A stretch of DNA of 11,433 bases from Alphaproteobacteria bacterium (GCA_021774995.1 JAJFIM010000234.1:1-11433), one strand, 5' to 3'. Counted from the stretch's first letter, positions 1 to 7,206 are shown. Numbers and translations: made by a program. Notes: generated from the letters alone by a model not told the origin.

Positions 1-1163
1 TGGGGATTCCGCAAGATGAGCAAGGGGAGCTCACGGGATTTCTGGGCGCCCTCCAGGAAGGCGTTTTCATTCTTCTTGTCAGCCTGTTTGGCGCACTTTC
101 AGATAATGTCGGACGGCGCGTTGTTTATGTTGGGGGAATGGTTGTTTTTGCGCTGGGATATTTTCTCTATCCACTCGCTGCATCAGAAGGCGAATTGATC
201 GGCTTTAGAATTTTCTATGCACTTGGCCTTTCGGCGGTCATGGTGATGATGCACACTTGTTTTGCCGAATACTCGCAGGACGTGACGCGGGGGAGATGGC
301 TTGGGACGGTGGGTTTTTTTAATGCCCTGGGCGTCACTATCATGGCGCTCCTTCTGGTGAAAATGCCGACGTGGTTTGTGAATGCAGGCTATAGCGACGC
401 TGACGCCATTCGTTTGAGCTATTGGACGTTCGGGGCTTACCTTCTTGCGCTGGCCGGATTTTTGCGGTGGGGATTGCAAGGACGCACCGCGCCGCTCAAA
501 AAAACTGAAAATATCATCAAACAAGCCGGGCGCGGTTTTGCAGAGGCGCGCGCCAATCCCCGTATCGCCTTGGCTTACCTTATGGCCTTTGCCTCGCGGG
601 GCGACCTGGTTATTTTAACATCCTTCTTTTCTCTTTGGATTTACCAGGTCGGTCTCGATTCCGGACTATCGCCAGCCCAGAGCGGGGCCAAGGCGGGGAT
701 GTTGTTTGGATTGTCTCAAGGGGTGGGGTTGCTTTGGGCTTTTTGCGTTGGATTTGTGTTCGACAAAATTCCCCGCATGACAAGCATGTGCATCGCTTTT
801 GGTTTGGCGACGGTGGGATATTTATCTTTGGGCATGGTGTCGGACCCCTTCGGGTCGTTTATACTGTTGGCGTGCGTATTGGCGGGCATTGGAGAATCGA
901 GCGCCATGGTGGCGGGCGGCGTGTTGATCGGACAGGAAGCTCCCGCTCATTCAAGGGGTGCGGTCTTGGGAACATTCAGTCTGATGGGAGGGATTGGCAT
1001 TATGAGCCTCACATATATCGGCGGGAAGCTTTTTGACGGTATTGGCCCCACCGCGCCTTTCATCATGATGGGGATCATAAATTTTGTAGTTTTTGGCGCC
1101 GCTCTTTACGCCCGGAACTATTGGCGGCCTGAAAGCAAACAAGAACAGGTGGCGGAAGCTTAA
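1..1163 (+). CDS. MFS transporter, 3' part (start lies outside the window)
   Basis: Secondary transporter of the major facilitator superfamily in the inner membrane; substrate unknown. The reading frame is open from base 3, giving 386 visible residues, so the ATG at 138 is internal rather than the start. Just before it is the family's motif A, at visible residues 35-45 (GALSDNVGRRV), which normally sits in the loop between helices 2 and 3. Only about the first helix is therefore missing. The rest is a run of hydrophobic helices with a central basic loop (about residues 155-180) and a second-half equivalent of motif A (FVFDKIPRMTS). The C-terminus is short and hydrophilic. No terminator follows. 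The downstream cytochrome gene starts 175 bp later behind its own possible promoter, so joint transcription is uncertain. The superfamily call is firm; the subfamily is open. Confidence 0.9.
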   Translation, partial: GIPQDEQGELTGFLGALQEGVFILLVSLFGALSDNVGRRVVYVGGMVVFALGYFLYPLAASEGELIGFRIFYALGLSAVMVMMHTCFAEYSQDVTRGRWLGTVGFFNALGVTIMALLLVKMPTWFVNAGYSDADAIRLSYWTFGAYLLALAGFLRWGLQGRTAPLKKTENIIKQAGRGFAEARANPRIALAYLMAFASRGDLVILTSFFSLWIYQVGLDSGLSPAQSGAKAGMLFGLSQGVGLLWAFCVGFVFDKIPRMTSMCIAFGLATVGYLSLGMVSDPFGSFILLACVLAGIGESSAMVAGGVLIGQEAPAHSRGAVLGTFSLMGGIGIMSLTYIGGKLFDGIGPTAPFIMMGIINFVVFGAALYARNYWRPESKQEQVAEA

Positions 1164-1212
1164 GAGCTGGCGTGTGGTTACTCCTGCATATCTTTGTTCA
1201 TGATGAATTCAT

Positions 1213-1241
1213 TTAAGACGGGTTACAGTTCATTTTATACT
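1213..1241 (+). promoter_or_regulatory. Candidate sigma70-type promoter for the cytochrome unit, overlapped by a small dyad
   Basis: TTAAGA (1213-1218) and TATACT (1236-1241) are separated by 17 bp. They match the consensus hexamers at 4 of 6 and 5 of 6 positions. A dyad, ACAGT (1225-1229) with ACTGT (1239-1243), overlaps the -10 box and could be an operator. The predicted transcript would have a leader of about 90 nt before the ATG at 1339. This was found by eye only, and such matches also arise by chance in AT-rich gaps. Confidence 0.35.
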
Positions 1242-1338
1242 GTTCACAATGAGGTGTGCCCGATACGCCGCTCTGGTTTTTTTGGTCATGAGTCGTTACG
1301 TTTCTGGCGGGCGGATTAGCACTTTTTCTGGAGGGATT

Positions 1339-1818
1339 ATGAAAAAAGCAACAAAGACCATAGGCATTACTTTGGGGGTTTGTATTGTTGCTGGAGGCGC
1401 CCTCTTTGGCGCGGTTCAGTTGCAAGCTCACGAAGGCGCTATGGGCGTTACCAAAGAGCGTATGGATGCGATGAAATCCTTCGGCGAAGCCGTCGGCGCC
1501 ATGTCGGATATGATCAAGGGCAAAATCGCTTATGATGGCGCGCGCGTGAAACAAGGCGCTGAGACTATTAAAACGCATGCGGGGGAAAAATTGATTGCCT
1601 TTTTTCCTGAGGGAAGCATGGATGACCATACCGAAGCGCTTCCCGCAATCTGGCTGGATTTTGAAAAATTTTCAAATTTAGCGGCTGAGCTTCAAATCAA
1701 TGCCGTGGCTCTTGAAGCTGCTTCAGAGTCCCAAGATACATTTATGCCGGCGTTCATAGATCTCACTAACACCTGCACCGCATGCCACACAAAATTCAGG
1801 GAAGAGCAAGAAGACTGA
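1339..1818 (+). CDS. Class II cytochrome c (c556 / c-prime type), periplasmic monoheme
   Basis: Small exported electron carrier of 159 residues, the usual size for the family. The start at 1339 is chosen because GGAGGG lies at 1330-1335 and because it gives a proper signal peptide: MKKATK, then a hydrophobic stretch to about residue 31, and a likely cut near LQAHEG. An in-frame ATG at 1249 would add 30 residues of no signal character. The mature part is the expected helical bundle. Near its N-terminus is KERMDAM, where c556 proteins carry the methionine that acts as sixth heme ligand. The single heme site CTACH is at residues 146-150, close to the C-terminus, as is typical of class II. It is co-directional with the diheme cytochrome 11 bp downstream and probably co-transcribed, suggesting they pass electrons within one pathway. 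The donor enzyme is not in the window. Confidence 0.9.
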   Translation: MKKATKTIGITLGVCIVAGGALFGAVQLQAHEGAMGVTKERMDAMKSFGEAVGAMSDMIKGKIAYDGARVKQGAETIKTHAGEKLIAFFPEGSMDDHTEALPAIWLDFEKFSNLAAELQINAVALEAASESQDTFMPAFIDLTNTCTACHTKFREEQED

Positions 1819-1829
1819 TCATCAGGTTC

Positions 1830-2732
1830 ATGAAAAAACCTCCTATCATTCTGGCTGCGGCATTCAGTGTTGTGGCGGGGCTTGTCACTTTATCCATACT
1901 TTTTTTGGCGCCTCCCGCTCAGGTGCGGGATTGGAGCGGCGTCACGGGCGACGCCGAGCGGGGACAATATGTGTCTCGTCTTGGCGGTTGCGTGGCGTGC
2001 CACACCCTTGCCGAGGGCGCTGGACCATTATTGAGCGGGGGCGCACCCATCATGACCCCGTTCGGTTCCATTGCCGCACCCAACATAACCCCGGATCGCG
2101 CCTACGGCATAGGCTCCTGGACGCGGGACGACTTTGCCGCCGCTCTGTTAAACGGCGCCGCGCCCGATGGATCTTCTTACTACCCGGTCTTTCCTTATCC
2201 GTCTTATGCGCGGATGAGCACTCAGGATGTGGCGGATCTTTGGGCTTATTTGCAAACCATCCCGCCAATATCCACGCCTTCCCAAGAACACGATTTGACC
2301 TGGCCCTTCTCTCAACGGGTTTTAATGCGAGCTTGGAAGACTTTATTTTTTACCCCGGTGGAATTTCAACCTGATCCAAAACACGGCGCAAAATGGAATC
2401 GCGGCGCCTATATTGTCTCAGGTCCCGGCCATTGCGGGGAGTGTCATAGTCCGCGCGGAATACTTGGAAACAGCGACGCCGCCCGCGCTTTAGAGGGGGG
2501 TATGGGACCAAACGGCAAAAAAGTTCCCTCCATCACAGCGCAGGCCCTCGCGCAAGCAGGCTGGACGCGCGGCGATGTTGCTTTTGCGCTCTTTTTGTCA
2601 ATCACGCCGGATGGCGATTCACTGGGCGGCGCTATGGGGGAGGTGATTCGCGATGGCGCGCGTCATTTGACGCCTGAGGACCGCGAAGCCATTGAAGCTT
2701 ACCTCCTGGATCTGCCCGGCACAGATGATTGA
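1830..2732 (+). CDS. Diheme c-type cytochrome, membrane-anchored
   Basis: Exported electron-transfer protein of 300 residues with two class I cytochrome c domains. The start at 1830 gives a clean N-terminal helix (MKKPP then about residues 6-28) that is a signal anchor or signal peptide. An upstream in-frame ATG at 1782 lies inside the preceding gene and was rejected. The ribosome site is weak (AGG at 1824-1826), consistent with translation coupled to the gene 11 bp upstream. Heme 1 is CVACH at residues 54-58, with M129 in YARMS as likely distal ligand. Heme 2 is CGECH at 202-206, with M269 a likely ligand. Both domains end in the usual TxxD...YL helix. The arrangement resembles cytochrome subunits of membrane dehydrogenases, which often have three hemes; this one has two. 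The partner dehydrogenase is unknown. The stop is 4 bp from the convergent stop of the YeiH-like gene. Confidence 0.88.
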   Translation: MKKPPIILAAAFSVVAGLVTLSILFLAPPAQVRDWSGVTGDAERGQYVSRLGGCVACHTLAEGAGPLLSGGAPIMTPFGSIAAPNITPDRAYGIGSWTRDDFAAALLNGAAPDGSSYYPVFPYPSYARMSTQDVADLWAYLQTIPPISTPSQEHDLTWPFSQRVLMRAWKTLFFTPVEFQPDPKHGAKWNRGAYIVSGPGHCGECHSPRGILGNSDAARALEGGMGPNGKKVPSITAQALAQAGWTRGDVAFALFLSITPDGDSLGGAMGEVIRDGARHLTPEDREAIEAYLLDLPGTDD

Positions 2733-2736
2733 CGGC

Positions 2737-3726
2737 TCAGACTATAAACTTCATAACGATCAGCACAAGGATCGCAAGGAAGAGAGTTTCGCCAACAATT
2801 AATATAATTGCTTTGTGTCCAATTGTGGCAAGTTTCCCCAATGATGTTTTCATGCCTAATGCCGCAATTGCCGTAATAAGACACCAGCGTGATATCTCGA
2901 CTAGGGTTGAGATGAGAGCCTCCGGTATGGGGACAAAATTGCACAGAGCAAATACGGTAATAAAACCGAATAAGAACCAAGGGATCGGTGCGCGGCCTTC
3001 ATTAGGCTTGTTTTTCATCCGAGCCGCGATCACTAATGACAAAACAAGAGGGATTAGCATGGCCACGCGCAGTAATTTGGTGAGCGTGGCGACGTCTCCT
3101 GTTTCTTCGGACACCATATAACCGGCGCCGATCACCTGCGCGACGTCGTGGATGGTGGCTCCAAGAAATATGCCTGTTTGAGTTTGGTCGAGTCCAGCCG
3201 ATGAGATGACGATAGGGTATATGATCATTGCCAAAGTGCTTAACGTGGTGACGCCGACAACTGTAAATATTGTGTCACGCTCAAGTCCTTTATGTTTGGG
3301 AAGGGCGGAGGAAATGGCCATGGCCGCCGAAGCTCCACAGATTGCGACGGCGCCGCTGGTCAGCAAACCGAGATTTTTGTTAAGCCCCAATATTTTGGCC
3401 AAGCCCAATCCGGCAATGATCGTGGCGAGAATGGACCCAAACACCAGTGCAACCGGATGCCAACCGAGCGTCATAACCTGATCGACGCTGATGCGCGCGC
3501 CAAGCAACGCCACGCCGATGCGAAGGATGCGAGAGGATGAAAGCTCTATGCCCTCAATGCATCGGCCCTCTTCGCTTAGAAAATGAAAGGCCATCCCTAA
3601 TAAAAGAGCAAACAACATCACGGGGCCGCCATAATGCTCAGATAAAAATTTAGCGGCCATTGCAATAGTCAAACTGACGAGAACCCCCGGAACGTAGCGG
3701 TTTGCTGATTCAGAAAGGGTGTGCAT
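2737..3726 (-). CDS. YeiH/UPF0324-family membrane protein (putative sulfate exporter)
   Basis: Polytopic inner-membrane protein of 329 residues, near the usual family length, with about ten hydrophobic segments. Recognisable family signatures are LLGMAFHFL near residues 42-50, the RIGVALLGARIS block near 69-80, AICGASAAMAI near 128-138, and GATIHDVAQVIGAGYM near 189-204. Some family members in taurine and sulfonate pathways are assigned as sulfate exporters; the transport function of most is unproven. The gene converges on the c-type cytochrome pair with a 4 bp gap, so they are not an operon, though both could belong to oxidation of a sulfur compound with export of the product. That is inference. 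Upstream, on the same strand and 170 bp away, is the M19 dipeptidase; no clear terminator separates them. No strong ribosome site precedes the ATG at 3726. Two good dyads lie in the upstream gap. Confidence 0.88.
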   Translation of the reverse strand: MHTLSESANRYVPGVLVSLTIAMAAKFLSEHYGGPVMLFALLLGMAFHFLSEEGRCIEGIELSSSRILRIGVALLGARISVDQVMTLGWHPVALVFGSILATIIAGLGLAKILGLNKNLGLLTSGAVAICGASAAMAISSALPKHKGLERDTIFTVVGVTTLSTLAMIIYPIVISSAGLDQTQTGIFLGATIHDVAQVIGAGYMVSEETGDVATLTKLLRVAMLIPLVLSLVIAARMKNKPNEGRAPIPWFLFGFITVFALCNFVPIPEALISTLVEISRWCLITAIAALGMKTSLGKLATIGHKAIILIVGETLFLAILVLIVMKFIV

Positions 3727-3798
3727 GATGAACTTTATTTCAAGAGGTTGAAAATATGAAAGTGCGGGATAATAACGTCACTTTACGGAGATATCAAA

Positions 3799-3838
3799 AT
3801 TCACCTGAACGCTTATGTGAAAACCTTTGCAGGTGAAT
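3799..3838. promoter_or_regulatory. Perfect 9-bp inverted repeat upstream of the YeiH-like gene, possible operator
   Basis: ATTCACCTG (3799-3807) and its exact reverse complement CAGGTGAAT (3830-3838) flank a 22-nt spacer. A third element, GTGAA at 3817-3821, lies inside the spacer. It pairs with TTCAC at 3800-3804 and repeats the GTGAA at 3833-3837. The arm centres are 31 bp apart, close to three helical turns, as expected for a dimeric or paired-dimer regulator. There is no T-tract next to it, so a terminator is unlikely. It lies 73-112 bp upstream of the ATG at 3726, a suitable place for control of that gene. The binding protein is unknown. Confidence 0.4.
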
Positions 3839-3896
3839 GAATGTTTTGCGACCAGTGTCTAGTAGAAGCCATACATCCACATGTTTTGGATAACCT

Positions 3897-5144
3897 TTAC
3901 TGTTGAGTCAGTGATGCGGCAACTTCTTCCACCCGAGACATCACGCGCAATAGGTTTCCGCCCCACAATTTTTCTAATTCTTCGTCGCTATAACCCCGGT
4001 TCACTAACTCTTTAGTGACATTTACCGTTTGGGAAGCGTTATTCCACCCTTCAATGCCTCCACCCCCGCCAAAATCAGAAGAGATGCCGACGTGATCAAT
4101 GCCAATGAGGCCAACGGCATAGTCTATATGGTCAACGAAGGTTGAGACATTGGCGCCGGGCCATCTGGCTTCAATTTCCGCCCGGCCTTCTTCATAACGA
4201 ATTCGGGCTTCTTCGGGCAAAGCATTTGGATTGTGGTTTTTCGCGTTCAGGCCAACGGATTTGCCTAATGCCCGGACGGCTTCTTGTTTTTCCGGTGGCG
4301 CTACTTTGAGGTACCGGTCAAAGGCAACCACCTGGACCACGCCCCCGCTTTCTTTGACGGCGAGAAGCTGGGCGTCATTCATATTGCGCGGTACATCGCT
4401 AAGAGCCTGAACGGCGGAATGGGAAGCGATGACGGGGGCTCTGGATATTTCGGATAATTGCAGCGCCGTATCGCGGTGCGCATGAGAGACATCAACCATA
4501 ATGCCGAGGCGATTGGCTTCGGCCACCATGAGCGCCCCCGCTTTGGAAAGTCCGCCATGAAGTTGATCAGGATCTCCCGCTCTTTTGTTGGGGTCTGATG
4601 AATCGCCCAGGCTGTTATGCCCCATATGCGTAATGCCTAAATAGCGAACTCCAAGATCATAAAATTCTTTAAGATTGGCCGGATCCGCCGCCAGTGGATA
4701 ACCATTTTCCATACCAAGGAAAGCAACCAGCTTGCCGCTATCATGAATGCGGCGCGCTTCTGTCGCAGAATACGCTAATGCGATCTTGTCGCTGTGGCGA
4801 TCCAGCATGCGCTGAATGGTGGCGTAACGGGCGAGAGCTTCTTTCTTGGCGCCTGCAAACCCCTCATCCGTTAAAGGGCCTTGCTGAGAGAAGAGGATAA
4901 AAAAAGCAGCGTCAAGACCGCCCGCCCTCATTTTTTCCAGAGTGACTTGAGTGCGGGGGGCATTAAGAAAATCAACATCTTTAGCGCCTTCAATACGCGG
5001 CACGTCAACATGAGTATCAATCGTGAACAGGGATTGGTGTAATTGAGCAACCTCCTCCTCACTCAGTGCCGCATGCCGTGCGCATCCGGAGAGAAAAGCC
5101 AGCAAACCCAGTGCGCAAACGGCTTGTTGAGATAGGAATTTCAT
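3897..5144 (-). CDS. Membrane dipeptidase lipoprotein, peptidase family M19
   Basis: Zinc metallopeptidase of 415 residues that hydrolyses dipeptides outside the cytoplasm, often with tolerance for D-residues at the second position. The N-terminus is a lipoprotein signal (hydrophobic residues 9-18, lipobox LSGC with C21). All expected binuclear zinc ligands are visible in order: H45 and D47 in DTHVD, bridging E146 in GMEN, H221 in VDVSH, H242 in ASH, and D357 in SSDF. The spacing of 21 residues between the two histidines matches renal dipeptidase. The block GITHMGHNSLGDSSD (170-184) is also a family signature. The start is supported by AAGGAA about 10 bases upstream. The protein is probably anchored in the outer or inner membrane leaflet facing the periplasm, with a role in peptide or wall-fragment turnover. 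It is separated from the upstream propeller gene by a strong terminator, so it should have its own promoter in a tight space of about 45-55 bp. Confidence 0.95.
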   Translation of the reverse strand: MKFLSQQAVCALGLLAFLSGCARHAALSEEEVAQLHQSLFTIDTHVDVPRIEGAKDVDFLNAPRTQVTLEKMRAGGLDAAFFILFSQQGPLTDEGFAGAKKEALARYATIQRMLDRHSDKIALAYSATEARRIHDSGKLVAFLGMENGYPLAADPANLKEFYDLGVRYLGITHMGHNSLGDSSDPNKRAGDPDQLHGGLSKAGALMVAEANRLGIMVDVSHAHRDTALQLSEISRAPVIASHSAVQALSDVPRNMNDAQLLAVKESGGVVQVVAFDRYLKVAPPEKQEAVRALGKSVGLNAKNHNPNALPEEARIRYEEGRAEIEARWPGANVSTFVDHIDYAVGLIGIDHVGISSDFGGGGGIEGWNNASQTVNVTKELVNRGYSDEELEKLWGGNLLRVMSRVEEVAASLTQQ

Positions 5145-5188
5145 GGGGCGGTTCCTTTTTGGATGATCAAAAGGGCGAAGTGATTTTC

Positions 5189-5228
5189 AAAAAAAGAGTG
5201 GCGGGCTGCTCTAAAAGAGCAGCCCGCC
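5189..5228 (-). terminator. Intrinsic terminator of the minus-strand TolB-like gene
   Basis: A perfect 12-bp GC-rich stem (5200-5211 with 5217-5228) closes a 5-nt loop. Read on the minus strand it is followed after four bases by seven consecutive T (A at 5189-5195). It lies 60 bp downstream of the stop codon at 5289. It separates the propeller gene from the dipeptidase gene. The plus-strand side lacks a T-run, so it works in one direction. Confidence 0.9.
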
Positions 5229-5288
5229 AACTTAACATATTCATAGTCTCGGAACAGAGATAAAAATTTCACTCTGTGTCGCGCGACC

Positions 5289-6356
5289 TTATTCGGGCTT
5301 ATAGTTTTCAGGACCTACATCCAAAGAAGAGATGTCCATAACATAGGTATAAAGATCACCCATGAAATGTTCTCCCTCACTCCGCGTGAACAGCATTTTT
5401 TTGCCGTCGGGAGAGACAGATGGAAATCCGTCAAAACTATCATTATAGGTTAGGCGCACCGGATCGCCGCCATCCAGGTTTCCTAAAAAGATTTCCCAAT
5501 TATTGCCATCGACAACGCGTACAAAAACATAATGCTTGCCGTCGGGGGCGGGATAAGGCGCCCAATTCATATCGTTATCGAAGGTGTGCTGCGTGCGCTC
5601 CAGGGTTTGGGTGTTGATGGTGAAAATGGTCATCGGCGTTGGGCTAATCGTGCCGTAGGTCTTGCGGCTCCAAGCGCGCGTCGTGATGGTTTTGCTATCT
5701 GGCAAAAAGAAAGGCGCGCCTTCCTGCCAATCATCTGTGAAAGTGAGTTGTCTCTCATCCGTGCCATCGGACTTCATCATCCAGAGGTCCATTTTGCCGT
5801 CAATCTGGCGGCCAAAGACAATCCACTTGCCATCGGGCGAGACCGAGACTTCCGCTTCGTAATACTCATTGTTGGTGAGGCGCTGGATATTGCCCCCATC
5901 CAGATCGGATATGTAAAGCTCCGCGCCTTGCGGATATTCGCGTTCATCGGACCAATTGCCTACTGGCATATCGAGATTGTCGCGCGTCGATGTCCAGGCG
6001 AGCTTTGTTTGGTCCGGGAAGAAATACGAACAGGCATCCTGTCCACGGCTGCCGATGCGCGTTATTTCTTTGCCGTCGTCAGTGAATGTGTATGTCAGAG
6101 CGCCGCCCGCCGCTTTTTCATGCGAAGCGCCTACAGCGGTGGAATCTTGTACCTGTGCAATGACGTGATAAGAATCCGGAGCATAATAAGCTTCAGCGGC
6201 TTCAGGTATATTTGGAATTTTACGCACGGGCAGTTCCTGCCCTTCGCCAGGCGTAACGCCAGTTGACGAAGAAAATGCCGCCACCGCCAGCCCGCCGATC
6301 ACCAGTGCGGCTGACGCCATGCTCTTTCGCCCTGTGACGAAAAGAGATGTACCCAT
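5289..6356 (-). CDS. TolB-like six-bladed beta-propeller protein, exported (copy 1, no lipobox Cys)
   Basis: Exported propeller of 355 residues made of PD40-type repeats. Blade signatures are APDS (59-62), FPDQ (113-116), SPDG (173-176), LPDS (218-221), APDG (270-273) and SPDG (315-318), i.e. six blades as in the C-terminal half of TolB. There is no TolB N-terminal domain and no peptidase domain, so this is a stand-alone propeller; function unknown, possibly binding of a protein or glycan in the periplasm. The start at 6356 has AGGAG at 6364-6368. The N-terminus is a signal sequence with a hydrophobic core at residues 14-28. It aligns with the lipobox of the paralog at 7207-8301, but the Cys is replaced by Phe (F28, codon TTT), so it should be soluble or simply membrane-anchored. 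C109 is the only cysteine and is conserved in both copies. Over residues 105-228 I count about 98 of 124 identical to the paralog without gaps. Confidence 0.88.
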   Translation of the reverse strand: MGTSLFVTGRKSMASAALVIGGLAVAAFSSSTGVTPGEGQELPVRKIPNIPEAAEAYYAPDSYHVIAQVQDSTAVGASHEKAAGGALTYTFTDDGKEITRIGSRGQDACSYFFPDQTKLAWTSTRDNLDMPVGNWSDEREYPQGAELYISDLDGGNIQRLTNNEYYEAEVSVSPDGKWIVFGRQIDGKMDLWMMKSDGTDERQLTFTDDWQEGAPFFLPDSKTITTRAWSRKTYGTISPTPMTIFTINTQTLERTQHTFDNDMNWAPYPAPDGKHYVFVRVVDGNNWEIFLGNLDGGDPVRLTYNDSFDGFPSVSPDGKKMLFTRSEGEHFMGDLYTYVMDISSLDVGPENYKPE

Positions 6357-6857
6357 AATGAATCTCCTCTTGGATGGTGTTTTAAAATTGAAAATTTGAT
6401 TTGTGCAGGTTGAAATATCTTGGCTGTCTTAGGTGAAGCTGAAATGATTCCCAAAAAACGTGGGATTGAGTCGCACATGACCCATGTTTTGACAGCTTAT
6501 AGCCCTTAATCTCTGCTTTTGAAGCGCGCATATCCCCCACTGTACAAGCACATTTTTTACCTTAGAATTTCTATCCCCAAACTTAGAGAAACAGATGCTA
6601 AACACACTTGGTTAAACTTCTTAAATAAGGAAACCATTCTTGTGAGAAATTTATAATAGAATTTCATTCCTATATATCCCGCCTCCATGTTTCCCGGCGA
6701 TTCGTCATTTGCCGCTTAATTGATCGGGCCAAATGGAGAGAATAGAAATATATTTTTCTTAAACTCATATGCGCCAGACAGTATTTCTCAAACTTCACCC
6801 AGATCTAGCTGAAATTGGGAGTATTTTTCAGGTGTTGGGGTGTAGTTTACTTGGATT
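6357..6857. other. AT-rich intergenic region between divergent genes
   Basis: About 500 bp without a convincing gene. It is clearly richer in A and T than the flanking coding regions and should hold the promoters of the divergent genes. It contains one imperfect dyad (annotated separately), a perfect TATAAT at 6652-6657 with no good -35 partner, and a weak pair TTGATC (6720-6725) and TAGAAA (6743-6748) with 17 bp spacing facing the DUF6356-like gene. AGGTGAA at 6431-6437 repeats the half-site of the dyad upstream of the YeiH-like gene. The longest plausible short frame here (ATG at 6444, 21 codons) has no ribosome site. A small RNA cannot be excluded by eye. Confidence 0.6.
6455..6490. promoter_or_regulatory. 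10-bp imperfect inverted repeat, possible operator
   Basis: AAAACGTGGG (6455-6464) and CCCATGTTTT (6481-6490) pair at nine of ten positions; the tenth would be a G-U pair in RNA. The spacer is 16 nt. The dyad lies 99-134 bp upstream of the minus-strand propeller ATG. It has only four T after the second arm, so an operator is more likely than a terminator. No binding protein is known. Confidence 0.3.
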
Positions 6858-7115
6858 ATGACCTTAAAGAAGCTATTCACCGAACACCCAAATTCTGTGG
6901 GAGAAACCTATGGCGAGCATGTTATCGCGGCGTCGTCATTTGGATTCTGTCTGATCAAGGGCGCCTTTTGCTGTCTCGTTCACGCTTTCCTCCCATTTTT
7001 GTTTGAGAAGACGGCAAGCAATGAAATCCAGAGCCTTTACATGCGCATGGTGACAAATCGTGAGGGTGAAAAAACCCGCAGAAAAGAAGCGCAGATCGCC
7101 AAGAAGCCGGCGTAA
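6858..7115 (+). CDS. Small DUF6356-like protein with one hydrophobic helix region
   Basis: Protein of 85 residues. The N-terminal block, LFTEHPNSVGETYGEHVIAA at about residues 6-25, followed by a hydrophobic stretch ending HAFLPFLFEKTAS, matches my recollection of the DUF6356 family, small proteins common in alphaproteobacteria; function unknown. Residues about 22-50 form one long or two short hydrophobic segments, with a basic, lysine- and arginine-rich tail after residue 65. It is probably an inner-membrane protein with a cytoplasmic tail. Two cysteines (C31, C38) sit in the hydrophobic part. The ribosome site is poor: there is no GGAG-type sequence within 15 bases of the ATG at 6858. It lies on the same strand as the second propeller gene, 91 bp upstream, and may be transcribed with it. 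The call rests on family memory, not a search. Confidence 0.72.
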   Translation: MTLKKLFTEHPNSVGETYGEHVIAASSFGFCLIKGAFCCLVHAFLPFLFEKTASNEIQSLYMRMVTNREGEKTRRKEAQIAKKPA

Positions 7116-7206
7116 GTTTTCCTTTAATCTGGTGGACAGGGATGAGGGGGGAGCATAGGCTCGGGCCCCTGAAGGAATGATTTTGTCTCAAGGGAGGATT
7201 GATCTT

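Noticed and set aside
138..140. ATG at 138 as the start of the MFS gene
   Set aside because: The frame is open to the left edge and motif A lies upstream of this ATG, so it is an internal methionine.
635..1036. Open frame of 133 codons on the plus strand inside the MFS gene
   Set aside because: It overlaps strongly supported transporter helices in another frame and is rich in Arg and Gly with no structure.
1931..2374. Open frame of 147 codons inside the diheme cytochrome gene
   Set aside because: The other frame carries both heme motifs and conserved cytochrome segments, so this one is a shadow.
2729..3121. Plus-strand open frame of 130 codons opposite the YeiH-like gene
   Set aside because: The minus-strand frame is a full-length known family, and the plus-strand frame has no supporting signal.
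5532..6266. Open frame of 244 codons antisense to the first propeller gene
   Set aside because: Same reason; it has no ribosome site and its translation is not protein-like.
6444..6509. Short plus-strand frame of 21 codons in the AT-rich gap
   Set aside because: It has no ribosome site and no recognisable features, and it overlaps the dyad.
6489..6517. TTGACA at 6489-6494 as a promoter -35 box
   Set aside because: There is no acceptable -10 box at 16-18 bp spacing, and it overlaps the dyad arm.
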